64,000 nt of DNA, taken from the NCBI GenBank assembly GCA_036924085.1, contig JAVGWX010000001.1:7416681-7480680 (forward strand), given 5' to 3'. This DNA is from Ariolimax columbianus (taxonomy: Eukaryota; Mollusca; Gastropoda; Stylommatophora; Arionidae). Of this stretch, positions 63,077 through 64,000 are shown in pieces (the first letter of the stretch is position 1; each line of letters begins with the position of its first letter). The notes beneath the pieces are model-generated. The model saw nothing but the letters and a program-made list of their open reading frames with translations, was not told where the DNA came from and did not search any database. The position numbers were made by a program, and so were the translations under genes.

Positions 63077-63559
63077 ATGATGGAGTTCAATGTTCCGCTT
63101 AACTGCACACTAGAATTCAGTTCAGGTTACCACTACTCAAGGACCTTTCTGCTCGGACTGAAGACGACTTCCTCCTGCTCGCCTCTCCCTCCACTGGAGG
63201 TTACATCATACCTCTCCCAACCTCCCACTCTCAGCACAGCAAGGGCTATTGTGACCAAAAGGTGGACACAATCAGAAGCCTCGGCGGCGGAACACGAAAA
63301 AACAGGGAGTTTGACATGGACAGCCACAGAAAGCCTGACACAAACATTGGTTTAATACACTCCTCGTGGCCCTCATCCCAAGGCAGTAGAGTACTCGGCT
63401 CCACCTGGTGTGTTTGTAGGGATTTCAGTCGACACGCTACACATGAACACAGCCTCAGCAGTTGGACATGGTAGTAGTCGATCCGACACAACAGGCCTTT
63501 GACGCCTACGGGAACATTATTATGATATTCAAATGTTAGTGCTGATATTGTGTTGGAGT

Positions 63560-64000
63560 TGAACAGCCTTAGTTTGATTTATTTGTACAGTTTTTTTATT
63601 TCCAGATATTTACTAATTGTTAAATACAAATGAGGCCAAGACAATTCAAGAGAAGATTCTAATTGCTGTGTTTTGTCCTGTACCATTATGCTGCCTAAGT
63701 AGGTTAAATATTCTTCTTTCTGCAATACAAGTATATTTAGATTCAGTTTGATATTAGTGACTTTGTTAGTCGGATTCATGATTTTTGTTTTCAAAGCATT
63801 TATTTGCAAGCCTATGTGTTTGGATAGTTGGCAGAGTCTATCTTTTCCTGTAACCTCTCAACACACACCCCACACCCCTCCCCAAAATACTTTTACTCAG
63901 AAGAGCCAAGTCATCTGTGAAGGCAAGATCTTCTAAAGAATCTATTCGGTGGTCCAAACTGTTACAAATAATTGGCGCATTTTGGTACACATTGAGTCCT
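63560..64000 (-). mobile_element. LINE RT fragment (RTE-type), continues off window
   Basis: On the minus strand from about 63970: SLEDLAFTDDLALLSK (FADD box as FTDD), then a frameshifted VERLQEKIDS and 63809-63579: MQINALKTKIMNPTNKVTNI, KLNLNILVLQKEEYLTYLGS and IMVQDKTQ. The order fits the RT palm to thumb. 64000 is the window edge, so the upstream ORF may lie beyond. Confidence 0.8.

Larger units (their letters stand above)
62146..63515 (+). mobile_element. Rep-C retroelement interrupted by a LINE
   Basis: Begins GTAAGATGGCCGCGCCTTAA, and the left part runs to 62372. The right part resumes at 63077 with ATGATGGAGTTCAATGTTCC and ends GACGCCTACGGGAACATT. The uninterrupted copy at 42809-43475 shows that the left and right parts are contiguous in the element. 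Inserted LINE: 62373-63076. Confidence 0.9.

Overview
This is a eukaryotic, AT-rich, intron-containing window packed with interspersed and tandem repeats. The mix of retroelements (RTE-type and CR1/L2-type LINEs, RNase H-bearing LINEs, tRNA-derived SINEs, mariner) together with a CREB3-family gene suggests an invertebrate metazoan, most likely a mollusc and perhaps a gastropod. That assignment is an inference from element style and rests on no species-specific marker.

One gene can be assembled with confidence. A CREB3/CREB3L (OASIS/CrebA) family membrane-tethered bZIP transcription factor lies on the + strand, with ATG at 15967 and TAA ending at 28517. Its eight coding exons join with matching phases into 566 codons plus stop. 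They encode an acidic N-terminus with a DVLDLLFD motif, the family-specific segment before the bZIP, a basic region and leucine zipper, a transmembrane helix ([15 protein letters not shown]), a lumenal N-glycosylation sequon and a Site-1-protease type RSLL site. All introns except the first (nothing recognised) carry repeats or a minisatellite. A second, unidentified gene is likely on the - strand: a 250-codon serine/lysine-rich terminal exon (53866-53117) behind a good splice acceptor, followed downstream by another ORF (52983-52546) with a 19-residue tandem peptide repeat. Both ORFs contain 19-aa (57-bp) repeats.

Layout. 0-15.3 kb: fragments of several LINE families, one SINE-A, and a CR1-type copy with a 40-bp tandem expansion and a nested LINE with a 12-bp target-site duplication. 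15.3-28.8 kb: the CREB3-like gene. 28.8-42 kb: minisatellites (46-, 30-, 55- and 33-bp units), a 2-kb CR1-type LINE splitting one minisatellite, SINE copies and a mariner fragment. 42-50 kb: Rep-C elements, decayed LINE pieces, and a tail-to-tail CR1 inverted repeat. 50-56 kb: an RNase H LINE with a 102-bp triplication, then the - strand candidate gene, a 44-bp minisatellite and a LINE. 56-64 kb: a mariner interrupted by a SINE, a second mariner with terminal inverted repeats and an internal satellite, a (TA)n tract, more LINEs, and a Rep-C copy interrupted by a LINE.

Family names used here are local. SINE-A is tRNA-derived with a poly(A) tail. Rep-B is a roughly 360-bp retroposon with an (AAG)n tail. 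Rep-C is a roughly 660-bp element starting GTAAGATGGCC and ending in ATT repeats. Rep-D is a short repeat found in two CREB introns. No convincing novel functional system was found. The most interesting observations are tandem repeats arising inside transposons, SINE/LINE 3'-end sharing, and the unidentified - strand repeat-peptide gene.
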